64,000 bases of DNA, taken from the NCBI RefSeq assembly GCF_963576615.1, contig NC_088715.1, positions 23,464,499 through 23,528,498 on the forward strand, in the 5' to 3' direction. The DNA is from Watersipora subatra. Lineage: Eukaryota > Bryozoa > Gymnolaemata > Cheilostomatida > Watersiporidae. Below the pieces are notes generated by a model. It saw only the letters and a list, made by a program, of their open reading frames with translations. It made no database searches and had not been told where the DNA came from. A program made the translations under genes and the position numbers. Positions within the stretch are counted from its first letter, which is position 1; each line of letters begins with the position of its first letter. Shown here piece after piece: positions 1 through 12,200 of this stretch.

Positions 1-1100
1 TTGCTGTTTTCATTTGTTACCATTAGCTGTTCAACCTAAATTTATCATACAAAGATTATGTCAGTGTATTTTTTGCGGTTAATTTTTTAAATAGAAAGCA
101 GAGACACTAAAACTTTTACCGTCATTCTATTTTATACCAATTTTATTATCATAAGTATAACAATTTGTTGTTGCTGACAATCACATTTAATATTCATTAT
201 TTTGGTTTCAGCCAGAGAAAAGTTTTGGTATAGTCATGAGCATTCTTGACTATCAGACAGATCATCAGATCTTAAACTGCTTATCTTTTTCAACTTACAT
301 CGGTCACTAGTTTAATTATTCATAGCCATTTGTAGCCTTGGTGACCATGAATATTTTATATTCATGAAATGTCTGCTTTTACAATTCTGAAGAGCTTCTG
401 GCTAATCTTTTTTATGCAAAGAAAATCATAGCTTTCGCCAAGATCTATTATTTATTCTCCGATTAAAGTATATAACAATCAACAAGTTATATATAATAGC
501 ATAAATTCATGTGTCTCTTCTGTTGTCACTCGTCTCTTGTGCACTGCATGGATGCTGGGCTCATTTTCATATAACTTGAAAGTTTAGCCCCCCTCTCCTG
601 ATATCTGACGATACCAGCTTTGCCATACTGAGTGCATCCAGTTCTAGCCGACCTTTTCTTCACCTCAGCTACCTACTCATGACCTAACTACTAGTTTTTG
701 GTTGCTTCTGTGGCCATTTTATATATTAGAATTGCAATGAATAGTGTTTCATGACTCAAAATCCATTATACATAAAACACCTTTTCAACAGAAATTATTT
801 AGTGGTCTACTGCAAAATAGAGGTAAAATATGTCAGCTTTCTTACAGCAATGTCTATCGTGTAACTTTTGCGTCTTTTCTAGCAGATTGAAAGTCATCTT
901 GACTAAGTTGTGAATGTACTGAAATCATGATTAGATGTGTAAATAGCTAGCTACTCAACATGTATGGTAACTGTTTTTCAGGAGTTGTTAGCTTATTTTT
1001 GAGATCGGTGCGCACTTCATTTTACTCGAACCAGCTATTTGATGCTGTAAATGCAGGTAAACATAATGATAGCCTACATGAAAATTGAAATATTGAAAGA
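1..1100. other. No recognisable gene
   Basis: AT-rich DNA with stop codons in all frames and no repeat or terminal-repeat structure that I could recognise. It may be flank or old unrecognisable transposon remnant. Confidence 0.5.
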
Positions 1101-1201
1101 TATATATAAATTGTTTCTTCACCCTGGTTAACCTGTATGGGTGGTAATTTCTGCTCTAACTCGGGTTTCTTACCAGAGACCTGGGAGTTTGAGCACTCGC
1201 C

Positions 1202-1850
1202 TCAAGATCTTAGCTGTTCCCAATAGCGCACTTTTCTGCAGCTCACCTGAGTTGATTGCTGTAGCTGGACAAGCCACATTTTATGCTCCAGTGTTATTAC
1301 TCCCAGTGCCCCAATGACTGCTGGAATTACAGTTGTTCTTACATCCCAGCATTTTTCAATCTCTTCTCCAAGAGGGAGATATTTCTCCACCTTTTCTTTT
1401 TCTTTGCTGGCTATACTGTAGTCATTGGGTACTGCTATATCTATTATAGTAGCCCTCTTGTTCTCCTTGTCCACCACCACTATATCTGGTTGGTTTGCTA
1501 GGACATGCTTGTCAGTCTGGATGTAGAAGTCCCAGAGGATCTTAGCGCGGTCATTTTCATTGACGCTACCAGGAGCTTTCCACCAGTGTTGTGGTTTATT
1601 AAGGCCATACTCATCACATAAACTTCTATACACAACACCTCCAACATGATTATGCTGCTCAGTGTATGCGTTTTCTGCTAGATGCTTGCATCCACTGATG
1701 ATGTGTTGGATGGTCTCAGGTGCATCTTTGCACAGTTTGCATCTAGGATCGCCTCTTGTGTGATAGATTTTTGTTTGTAGTTGCCTTGTTGGGAGCACTT
1801 GCTCCTGGGCTGTCATGAGTAGCGACTCTGTATTGGCCAGCAGGTTTCCT
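1202..1850 (-). pseudogene. C-terminal part of an RLE-type non-LTR retrotransposon protein
   Basis: About 215 residues are open here. They match the tail of non-LTR retrotransposons that use a restriction-like endonuclease instead of an APE nuclease (R2/R4/NeSL-like group). Near the start is a zinc-knuckle, CKLC followed by ETIQHIISGCKH, matching the family CxxC...HxxxxC pattern. About 70 residues later come QPDIVVVDKENK and TIIDIAVPND, the PD...D core of the PD-(D/E)XK nuclease. The RT domain that should precede it is absent because the reading frame runs into the pogo-like element starting at 1866, so this is a 5'-truncated copy. The frame ends with a normal stop at 1202, and the following bases on that strand look like a 3' tail. 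The first roughly 18 residues of the longest open frame (1851-1906) belong to the neighbouring transposon, not to this protein. Confidence 0.8.
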
Positions 1851-2188
1851 TTGTTCAGACACATACAGTCAAACATGGATAACTCGTCCACGGATAGCTC
1901 GAACACATGGTTAATTCGAACGGTTTCTTTGGTCCGTTCCCACGTAATGATAAATTGCTATAGATAACTCGAACTCAACACTGTTAATTCGAACTGTTTT
2001 TTTGCCCAACGGCTACCGAAACGGTTGTTATCGCTTTAGAAAATCACTTTATTCAAAGCCATAGAGGTAAACCTCATCTTTTCGTAAATCATAAGCGTTG
2101 TTATTACCACCATCGGCAAAATAATTTTGTCAACGACTTTTCTAAAGGTTTGGTCAAATTTGATTTATACTGCTATACGATTAATAGC

Positions 2189-2307
2189 ACGGGCTTGCCG
2201 GGTCACGCGCGCAAGGATTTTCGCCACGCACATACAAAACAAAAACAGCATGTTGTTTTGTATGTGCGTGGCAAAAATCCTTGAGTGCGTGACCCGGCTA
2301 GCCCGTG
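2189..2307. repeat. Long imperfect hairpin inside the pogo-like element
   Basis: Two arms of about 53 nt, from GGGCTTGCCGGGTCACGC to its counterpart ending GACCCGGCTAGCCC, flank a loop of about 11 nt. The GC-rich arms stand out from the AT-rich surroundings. It could be a small foldback MITE or a structural part of the larger element. Confidence 0.8.
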
Positions 2308-2586
2308 ACGAATAGTTTTCCGACGTTGATTCCGTGTTGAATCAACCTCGGAATGTTGAATGTTTAAAACGTCTTAAAAATTGTTTTTATTAAACGTATC
2401 AGATCAGATCAGATAAAAAATTTTCCGCAAAAGACCCTCCAATGGAGGTAAAAGAAAAATACCGGAACTCAGCTTAAAAGAGCAAGCTAGCTATTCAACC
2501 TCGGCACGAACTTCCCTCACCGTCCGAGGCCAAAACGAATATCTTAACTGATCGGTATTAATGTGGGGCAAGTAATACTTCCCAAA

Positions 2587-3215
2587 TCAAGTAGACAATG
2601 CAGGAGGCCTTTCCTCTTTATCAGAACCACTTTCTCTGACTTTAACTCCCACATTTATATCAATATCGCCTCCGACAATTCTACCAAAAATATTTTTACG
2701 CAGTCTGGATCGTCTCTCCTCCAGCGATTCAAAAGAAGTATTCTCTCTTAAATTAGTGAAACTAATAATTCCTTTTTTCTTAAAAATAAATCTCAGTGCT
2801 AGGTTTTGTGTCTGCTCTAATGATAAAATATCTTTCTTAAGATGTGGATCCCAAACCACGCACCCATATTCAAGGCCTGGTCTTACCAAGGATGTATATG
2901 CAGCCTTTCTAGTTTGAGCATCCGCATCTCGGAGTACCCTTCTAAGCATCCCGATTAATCGCTTCCCTTTAGATTCAATTTTGCAAATGTGTTTATTCTA
3001 TTTTAAGTCACTCTGGAGCTCTGCTCCGAGATACGGATTAGATAAGACGCTTTCCAGTTTTTGGGCACATAAGAAAAAAGAAGTCTCTTTATTTGACATG
3101 AGATGGAATTTTCCCACTGAAAGGTGGTAACATTTCTTTGGATTAAAACTCATCTGCCAGAGATTCGCCCAAGCCTCAAGCGTATACGTTGTCTTAGCTA
3201 AAAAAACTATTCATC
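2587..3215 (-). pseudogene. LINE reverse transcriptase C-terminal fragment
   Basis: The 120-residue open stretch at 2587-2949 contains AYTSLVRPGLEYGCVVWDPH followed by LEQTQNLALRFI. This is the thumb-region signature of CR1/L2/Jockey-group reverse transcriptases (VRP.LEY...WdPh...E..Q..A.rfI). Continuing upstream on the minus strand (2950 to about 3215), one frame reads WQMSFNPKKCYHLSVG, the RT block W.M.FN..KC, with one stop between the blocks. The catalytic FADD/YADD region is missing. It is a dead fragment nested in the pogo-like element. Confidence 0.8.
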
Positions 3216-3381
3216 GTTTGACCTAAACACAGAATACGTGTGTACATTCAATAAGTATTCATTCAAAAAGCGTGAGTGATATACAATGTACCGTTAAACC
3301 TCGTAAAACTTTTAATTGAACTGCCTCGGAGTGTTGCTCTTAACGAATTCCAGGTAAAGTAAGGGATTTTTCTTTGGTAAC

Positions 3382-3496
3382 TTTTTCTTGAAGTTGCATA
3401 AACTTCAAGAAAAATCAGCAAAATTGATCGTGGGTAAAACGCTCAAAAGAAAAAGATGTCTTTTCTTTTGAGCATTTCAACAACGATCAAATTTTG
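3382..3496. repeat. Nested inverted repeats
   Basis: TTTTCTTGAAGTT and its complement AACTTCAAGAAAA form one hairpin. GCTCAAAAGAAAA/TTTTCTTTTGAGC forms a second, enclosed by AAATTGATCGT and ACGATCAAATTT. Related motifs recur at about 10260-10560 and 15355-15480, which suggests an old dispersed MITE. Confidence 0.6.
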
Positions 3497-3937
3497 CCAA
3501 TGTCAATCTAAAAAAACGTACTGGCAATAACATCACCTCAAACAACAAACAAATCTCAAGTGATAGAAAAATCTCTATACTTTTTGATAAAAACGTTTTA
3601 AACTTTACATTAGGAGCATTTAATTTGAAACAAGCCATTTGTGCTTTTGATTTATATTATAGTTTGCATATGTACATGTATCTACTAATAAATAAGTAAA
3701 TACATGGACTTGTGACAGTGCTCTGATAACTTGAACGCTCTGATAATTCGAACACTTTTGCTCGGTCCCGTGAAGTTCGAGTTATCCATGTTTGACTGTA
3801 TATGTTTGGTGAAGATCACTAACCTTATATATATACATGTGTATATATATATATTTCTCAAAGTCTGGCTGTGTCGTCGTATGTTGTGTGTTTGTCAGTT
3901 TTCCGGCTATAAATCTTAAAATCTTGGTTTTCTGCAT

Positions 3938-4016
3938 TCTGATGGATTTGAACTCTCGACGATATTTTAATCGACGAGCGTTTAATCCGGATGTTCTACC
4001 ACTGAGCTAGAACACC
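3938..4016 (-). other. tRNA-like module in Helitron copy A
   Basis: Read on the minus strand it begins GGTGTTCTAGCTCAGTGGTA, a very good pol III A box/D-arm. It ends with GAGAGTTCAAATCCATC, a B box/T-arm. The roughly 75-nt spacing is right for a tRNA, but the acceptor stem does not pair convincingly, so a functional tRNA is unlikely. It is probably a captured tRNA or tRNA-derived SINE head. Confidence 0.6.
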
Positions 4017-4333
4017 ATAGCAATTTTATGTTTTCATATGAAGTATACAGCACGCGCGTGTGAATTATTTTAGCCTTAGGTTTTTCACCAAAGGTTTTGA
4101 GTTTTGTTTGCCTCGGAGCTTGAGCATAAATTCGGTTTTCGACTAAACTGAAGCATGTGCATTGCAATTAGCAAAGCTCCAAAAACTTGTGGCATTAGAT
4201 AAGCATTCACGCTTCGTAAATTCTTTACAAAAAGGGAGAAACCATGTGGGACGATGCCTCCACTACTGAAAAAATTTGCTAGGGAGTTAACCCTTCTAGT
4301 CGAGTTACCCTAAATTGTTTTGTAGAATGAGTC

Positions 4334-5640
4334 TCCTGTAAAAATGTAAAGTAAACAGACCATTACTATTTATATTTTCTTTTTTCTTCGACTTTCGATT
4401 TAACTATCTATTGCATTTCTTTGCTATTTCATTATCTATTTTTGCAACTTTTGGTATTGTATTTTAACCTTTAATGCTTTAGATGTGGTAAAAGCCAAAC
4501 ATCTGAAATGTTTACTTTTGCTTTCTTTTTCCATGATCCCAAATATAAAACATTTTATTAAAACTAAACACGATCTATATATATCCATTTCAATTAATAT
4601 TATGCAGTATACAGGACAGCTTATAGTGTAAAATGTAAAATGTTGGAAACATACTTTACCAAAGTATATCTCCGAATTTACCCAAGTTTTTCTCATCTTG
4701 GAATGGATTAAAATCTACTTAATTTTATTTTAATGGGAAAAATTGTTTCGGATTTTGAAAAACTTGGTTAGCAACGCTAGAACAACCTAACACATAACCT
4801 AACCTAACGGGTAACACATAACAACCTTTTGGAACGGATTATGTTCAAGAACCAAGGTTCGTTTACTAAAAGTACTGTATGTTACTAAAAGCTATACGTC
4901 GCTGAAAGTTATGAACTTTTAAATTTACAGCGGTTTGAAAACATTTATCGTTGTTTTATTTATTTTTAATTTAGTTGTCCTGCGCAAAATATTTTCCTCA
5001 TGATATGAAGTTTGAAAGGTACAGTTGTTAAGTAAAAATGTAAAGTTGTTAAGTTAAAGATGTAAAGTAAACAGGCCATTGCTGTTTATATTTTCTTTTT
5101 CCCACGATTTTTGCTGCAATTATCTGTTGCATTTTTGGCTGTTTTATTATCCATTTTTGCAATTTTTAGCATTGCATTTTAACCTTTAATGCTTTGGATG
5201 TTTTAAAAACCAAATGTACAAAATGTTTGCTTTTGCTTTGTTTTTTCATCATCATAAATATAAAACATTTCAGTAAAACTAAACACGATCCATATATATA
5301 CCTGTTTCTATTCATAGTATGCAGTATACAGGGCAGATTATGGTGTAAAATGTTGAAAACATACTTTACCGAAGTATATCTCCAAATTTATCCAAGTTTT
5401 TCCACATCTTGGAACGGATTAAAATCTACTTAATTTTATTTTGATGGGAAAAATCTTTTCGGATGTCGAAAAACTCAGTTAGCAATGCTAGAACAGTTCC
5501 GTTAAAATAGGTTGAACTGTACGTTATTAAAAGCTATATACGTCGCTGAAAGCTGTGAACTTTTAAATTTACAGTGGTTTTAAAACCTTTTCCTCATGAT
5601 ACGAAATTTGAAAGTTACAGTTGTTTGAAAAATTTTAAAA
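4334..5640. repeat. Diverged tandem duplication, two units of about 700 bp
   Basis: The unit starting near GTAAAGTAAACAGACCATTA (about 4348) recurs about 711 bp later as GTAAAGTAAACAGGCCATTG (about 5059). The two stay alignable for several hundred bases, including the shared AACCTTTAATGCTTT and AAACTAAACACGATC blocks. Many substitutions and small indels show the duplication is old. It lies inside Helitron copy A. Confidence 0.75.
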
Positions 5641-5988
5641 AATTTTTTTGTACAGTTGTTTTCATTTTGTTAAATGTTTTTCATTTTGTTAATTAGCATT
5701 TATTTTAATAGCGATATAGTATAGTAACAAGCGCTATTTCCTTTCCTCAACAGCTGAATGTTTCGTTTGGTAAATGCGTGTTTCAAAAGACTTTTTATCA
5801 GTGCTCACTTTGTGTATTAGCCTACACATCTTTCCTTCTAAACCTAACTAATTAGTAATTCGTAATTATTTTCACATTTTACAACAATCATTTGAAAGAT
5901 TAATGTAAGATTATCAGTAAGATTTATTGTTAGTAACAGTTATTCCTCACTCTTTTATATTTACATACATTTACATACTTTGAGAAAT

Positions 5989-5995
<7 letters not shown>

Positions 5996-6071
<76 letters not shown>

Positions 6072-6102
6072 CATGTATATATATAAATATATATATATAT
6101 AG
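5996..6102. repeat. TA microsatellite
   Basis: A near-pure run of alternating TA interrupted only by a few ACATG blocks. The copy number may be unstable. Confidence 0.9.
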
Positions 6103-8163
6103 GTAGATTTACATTCTCTTTTTACATTTATAAACCTCGTATAAGTTTTGAAGTTTATAATACAAGTTTTTACAGTTTGTTACGTTATTGTTTTTATTGC
6201 AACTTGCAATTTTTAAACATAATTTGAGTTTAATATCTGTTTGAAGTTGAACCATTATTACTGTCCCATCACTGTTACCTATTATTACTTAGTTAGTTTC
6301 CAACCTTTATTATTAATATTAATTTTCCATTCAACCATTTTTGGCAGACATTGTTCTAATAAAATTTCAACCACAAAATACTCTGTCATATGCCATATGA
6401 CATATGCCATACCCACTATATTCTGTCATATTTTTTTATTAATTTGTTAAGTACATGTATTCTCAGAAGTTACTCATTGTCTAATACCTCCAAAGAAAAG
6501 AACCTGTTCAGCAAAAATCATTCCCTTATGATATAAAGTTTGAAAGTTACAGTTTGACAAAGTTTGAAAACTTTTACAGTTGTTTTTATTTTCTCTCCTA
6601 ATTTATTTCAACTACAGAGAACACTTCTCTCATGATAAGTTGTTTGAAAGTTAGAATGGTAAATGTTGTTATATGTTAAGGACAAATCAATTTTCTGTCC
6701 GAAGACTTTTTATTACCTAGGCAATGCCGGGTGGTACAGCTAGTATTATAGTAAATGTTGTACTATACCATTTTTTACTTTTTTTCAGGTAAAAGAACTA
6801 TCTTTTAAAACCTTTTCAAAGATATCTTTGCAAATAAAACAATAATAAAAGTTTATCATACTTGTAATTTTATGATTATAAACTTAATTTATTATAGCAA
6901 TTAAATCAGGAATTAAAATGCATCAATCCAAGTTGAAGCGTTTGAAATAAACAAACAGCTTGCATTTAGATAATATAAACTTTCTCGTAAAAACTTTCCA
7001 ACCAACAAATACAATGGAGACAAATTTTTGTATGTCGTTAACATTTGATAAGTGGCATGGATTTTTTATCAATAACTGCGGTAGTCACTTACCCAGCCAC
7101 CATTTTTATCTATCCATTTTATCAAAGTCATATTAACACTTTAAATAGAATTAGAAGTAAAGCGGTCAACTAGCCACTTGAATGCCAGGGCAGCTCCATC
7201 CATAATCGCTGTCGCATCAGTAATGTATGGCAACATCTGGTTTACAGCAAATTTTATCAGCTAAAAAACATAACAGATTTTGCTTTCTACTTTACTATTA
7301 AAGCTTCTTTAGGGGTGTTAGAATGCTCATTGTATATCTCATTTGTTAGCTGATTTTAGTTGCATTGAAAGTACCCTTTTTACAAAAAGGACCAATAATA
7401 TTCATAGTCTTGAAAAGCTGATATCGACATGACTTATAAGAGAAGCAAGGATTTTTATTATCACACCTTCCACTACAAATCATTAAAAATTCTGACTTCT
7501 TTAAAACTTGCTTGTTTTAAAGAATGCAAAAGAGGTGTACAGATTTGTTTGTTACAGGTTTCATAATCCTGCGTACACTATGTTCGCAATATTTTTATTT
7601 GTCTTCCAATACATGCAAAATATCTTTTTCTATTTTGTAACATCAGCATACAACATATTGTTGAATTTGATAGCTGGATTTGCCTGGTTTATTACTGAAA
7701 CTGAACTGAATTGACTGTAGCCGTCAAGAAAGCAATATAACAGTTTCGCAACAGTTGAAAAAGAAAAGCATACAATTGTGTAAGCTTCAAGGGTACAATT
7801 AAACAAAGCACAAAAAAGCTAAGGAAAAAAATATACAGTAAAACATACTGACACATACACACAAAAAATATTATGTAACCAACGCATCTATTGTCGTATT
7901 TTTTATTTTATGAGCTTATTGTTACTATAATCTACAATTTGCTATTTCAATTAATAGACTACGAAATTTTAAATCACCTTTGTTCAATTCTTTTAATAAT
8001 TCCATGGACACATGTTAATTTTCTTTTGAACACAAAATACAATGCAACACTTTGGTTTGAAAACAAAACATTATTTTATTGATGACTAGCTACATAACCT
8101 GTCCACGGGAACAGATTCACATACAGCAAGAGGTTTATTGAGAGTTGTCTTTCATACCGTAAA

Positions 8164-8329
8164 ACAACTCCAAATATGCAGTCTACTGAAATTGTTGCGC
8201 TGATTAGACTATGTATACACATATGCAGTCATACATGTCAATAATGTTGTTGAGAAAATTGGAAATCTGCAATGTGTTTTACAGCTAGTCTGCAATGCAT
8301 CAGTCTCAAACCACTCAAATTGGAGTTGT
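8164..8329. mobile_element. Candidate short MITE
   Basis: A perfect 10-bp terminal inverted repeat, ACAACTCCAA ... TTGGAGTTGT, bounds 166 bp. The same GGAGTTGTC/GACAACTCC words recur at 17382, 17488 and 34821. No target duplication was clear, so the call is tentative. Confidence 0.35.
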
Positions 8330-9185
8330 CCTATTTTTTTAAGGAGAACTGATAATGAAATCAACATTGCTAGGCAAACTGAAGTTCTTCAAACTGGCAG
8401 TATTTAAAAATTTTGCATCTTGTAAGAAATTCTACAAAATATTTTGCCATTGCAGTGCTGAACTATCGCCAGCATTTATTGAATGGAGACTTCTACATGC
8501 TCAAAACACTAATCATTGCTCACCAGTTCTATGTCTATAACCTGTGTTTTGACATGGTATATACAAACAGTGTTGCAGTAATTTGGTTGTGTTGATAAAA
8601 TTTATTATCAGTAAAATTTACATGTATAACATCACAGACAGTATGATGACAAGGCAGATACAGCATTAGCACCTTACAACAATAAAACATGATGCCAACA
8701 TGATAGCCTTTTTGCCAAGCAAAAACTGCTGAGCTAACACGACTACGGCTAGAACAGGCAAGAACTGCCACTAAAAGTATTTCCAAAAGTGAATGAGATA
8801 GTGTGCTTTTTTGTAATATACCCTGCTCTCTTTCTTCTCACCATCGCCTATTGCAACGCTCAGAGTACCCATGCAAGTTCTGTAGTAGCTGTAGCTCTGT
8901 AGTACACGTAGCTGGAAAAAAGTAAAAGTAATTCAGCTGCAAAAAGAAGTGAACATGTTTACTATCGCGAACAGTGGCAAATCCAACATTTTTAAGTAGT
9001 GGAGGTGTGGCAATTTATAGACAATACAACATTGAATCAGAAGTACTTACCTTTTTGAAATAGAAATTTAGCAGGTAGTTTTTGACGCGAAAACAATTGT
9101 TTAGGTCGTCAGAAGAGACACATATTCCGTGACCTTATTCGTATGCTTTGGGAGTAAATATTAGTTTACTACTCCTTTATTAATT

Positions 9186-9227
9186 AAATTTATTACTCAT
9201 TAATTTATTTAATGAGTAGTAAGTTTA
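9186..9227. repeat. AT-rich palindrome
   Basis: TTATTACTCATTAA is followed after five bases by TTAATGAGTAGTAA, giving a near-perfect inverted repeat. Nothing nearby indicates a function. Confidence 0.6.
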
Positions 9228-12200
9228 TTTTAATTTTATTACTCATATTAATTCAGTTTTCTTTGTATGACCGAATTGAAAAAAGGAGAGACTGCTCTAT
9301 AAGATGGACTAACACACACGCCCGCACACAAATATACAGACAGATTTTATTTCGTTTACATAGTAGATCATCGTTGCCAATAAAGAGTTATAAACACATA
9401 CGTAAAATACCGTATCAGCTTTGCTCTACCAGTGTGAACAAAATATTTTGTAACAATCTATTCCATGTAGCCTTATAGCTCAAAAAATGTACCCGGTCCA
9501 GAATTTGAAATAAAAAGTAGAATATTTCCCTAATTTTTTTACTGAGGCCTTTGTTAAAGATAGTTTTTCATCAAATTTTAAACCTTAGATATAAAGACTA
9601 AATTTATGTCACTATCAACATACCTGAAAATACACAATAAAAAAAAATTGTGTTCTACACAGCAAAGCGAAAAACCCGCCAAACAGGGATGCCGTAACCC
9701 ATGAGCACCCTGTATATCTATATCAGCTGTGGTTCCTTCTATGTTTAGCTAAGGACTTCCTTTTAGATATTCGCTGTCACTTAAGTCTGCGCGGTTGTTG
9801 TTATAATACAGCAGACTCCCACAGATTCAAACGTGTTCTTTGTCTATACTTGGTGTTATAGATAATGTTTAATTGGCCTAGAAATTATTTTGCTGCAAAA
9901 TACGTAGTAGCGTACACGACAAAGCAAGCCAAAGGAGCATCAAACATGAAACATAGACATCAATCTTTTTACCATGGTCATATTCAAAAATGATCTTTTT
10001 TTGTAATTCTGTTACTAGCTCCAACTGAAGGAGGAGAAAATAAAATTTAGAACATAATCTGTAACAAATTATAACTGTACAAGAGAAATAAGTACTATTT
10101 TCATGTGCTTTGTTTATTTAGATTATAGCAAATTACCACCTGAAATGAGCTTACTACCAAATTTAGTTAATTTCATCAGGAAATATAGGTATTTTCTATC
10201 ATGTGAAATTATTTAGGTGCTTAAGGTGATGTGGCTGCCAGTATGATTCAAGATTAAAATTGGCAAAACTTTATTGCCATTAAAGTGCTCAGAAGAAAAA
10301 GATGTGCCAAATGATGTCATCAATTGTTATTGTTACCAGATTTGGGATTGGCTATTGAGTTGAAATTGAAGTGTTATACATATTAATTTTACTGGTCTCT
10401 TTGCAACTATAGGCGTAATACTTGCACTTTTGCATGATTTGTTCATTTAAGTCGCGATCAAGTTTTATCAATATTAATCTTGAAACATTCTAGCAATCAG
10501 ACGATCCAAACACCACAAATAATCAAAATTGATAGAAAAGTATTGATAGCTTTTGATGTAATAGCATGACAAGACCGCTCAACTAATTATTGAATTGACT
10601 TAATTTCTTATTGTAACAAAGCTCTGGCGTTAAACTGCATCATGCAAATCTCAACTGAGACATTTAATGCATGGTAAAATAACATTCTCACAACTCCAAA
10701 TCTGCCTCAGGTGTGTCATGAAAACATAGTGAATTATAAACATAATTATATTGTATAATCTTATAACCATATAATTACATGAATTACTCAATTTGTGTTA
10801 AAATTATTACAGGTTTGCACATAAAAAATTCTTCTGAAAACTCACTAGCATCAATTAAACCAATTTAAATGCTTGTGTTTAAAAATTCTAAAGAACTTTC
10901 ACTTTGCCTTATGTAAATTCTATGTGCTATAGTTTACATTCATATTATATTTATTATATTAAATAATAATACCAACTGGAAATTCTTTCACATACCAACT
11001 TTCACATACCAACTGGAAATTCAATGTGCTTTGTATTAGATTGACATTGAACCTTGTATATCTGCAAGATTTGAAACATAAATCTCCAAAGTAGTACAGT
11101 TTGCCATCATTTCAGGGCAACATATGGCTAGAAAAAACTGTGCGAATCACTTTGGTTGATCAAGATTCAGTGGCAAGCCTTCACAAAAACACAAATAAAA
11201 CATTACACCATAAGCAACTTATTAAGACTGGCAAACTCATTTTTGTCAGCCATTAGTCTTAATGCAGAAAGCAAGACAGAGAATTGTTCAAGTAGAATAA
11301 ACAGTGACAGCTAAATAAGCACCTATTTGTACAGATATGATGACAAATGCTAATTTTTTGTGGCAACTTTATAATGTAGGCCTACCTGCAGCCTTTAACA
11401 AGTGTTCAATAGTTCTTGTAGCATATAAAAATATAAAAAGAAAATGATTCCTTGTTTGTCTAATTTATTGATTCTATTAACAATAATCTAATGATTCTTA
11501 TAACATGTCTCAAGAATTGTGTGTGTCCTTTGCTGGAAGAGTGCATAGCTTCAATTAATCAATCTCTAACAAAATTGACACATCCGAACCAATACTGACT
11601 TGAGAGAAACATCTTGTAAAATAAACATAATAGTCTAGTCTTTAATAATTCCTTATTTTAAATGAGTGAGTAATTTTAATTACCAAAAAATAACAGAGTG
11701 ACACATTTTTGAACAATTAATTGCCAAAACGGTTATGAGCAAAATTACCAATGATTAAATTATGTAATGTTGGTTAGTTGCAAAAGTAGTTATGTTGAAT
11801 TGTTCAATTAAGTCAACTGGGTACTACACATCTAGTTGAGAAGCTACTGCTTGTGGGAAATTTTGATTTTTGGGCACAATAGCTAAGTTAAGTGATATTT
11901 ATATACTGACAATAAACGAGCTCATCCGTGAAGCTTTATCCGTGAAGCTTTAAAAAAAGAAGTTGTTTGTTGTTCTGCTAGCCAAGAGCTTGACAATTCA
12001 ATAGATGCATTAGATTCAATTGGTTTCCACACTTTGAATGCATTCAGAGTTGACCTCTGCCAAGGAATTTGCATTCTACAGTTTCACCGATTTGAAGTTT
12101 CACTTTATGGATTTTTCCATGACTAATGATGCAACCCTCAGAATAAATCTTAGTAAAGTAGACTCGCTTTCAGGTCATGGTCACTTTTCAACTAACGTTT

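Larger units (their letters stand above)
1866..3798. mobile_element. pogo/Tigger-like DNA transposon, non-autonomous, TA target duplication
   Basis: The left end starts CAGTCAAACATGGATAACTC at 1866, and the exact reverse complement closes the element at 3798. A TA dinucleotide sits directly outside each end (1864-1865 and 3799-3800). CAGT termini, TA duplication and repeated subterminal TAACTCGAAC-like motifs are typical of pogo/Tigger members of Tc1/mariner. No transposase frame remains. The interior holds a 119-bp hairpin (2189-2307), an antisense LINE RT fragment (2587-3215) and smaller nested hairpins near 3382-3496. The length of 1933 bp suggests a carrier element built from other repeats. 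Confidence 0.85.
3856..6743 (+). mobile_element. Helitron-like element, copy A
   Basis: The 5' end reads TCTCAAAGTCTGGCTG at 3856, directly after a TA run. The 3' end reads ACCTAGGCAATGCCGGGTGG then TACAGCTAG at 6743, followed by T. A GC-rich hairpin about ten bases before a terminal CTAG, a 5' TC and insertion between A and T are the Helitron hallmarks. The 240 bp before the 3' end match copy B (32590-32854) closely. There is no Rep/helicase frame, so it is non-autonomous. Near the 5' end is an antisense tRNA-like module, and the interior contains a diverged tandem duplication (4334-5640) and a long TA microsatellite. It could be a composite of more than one insertion, since the interior is long. 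Confidence 0.6.

Noticed and set aside
3938..4016. Functional tRNA gene
   Set aside because: A and B boxes are good, but acceptor and anticodon stems do not pair, so it is described only as tRNA-like.
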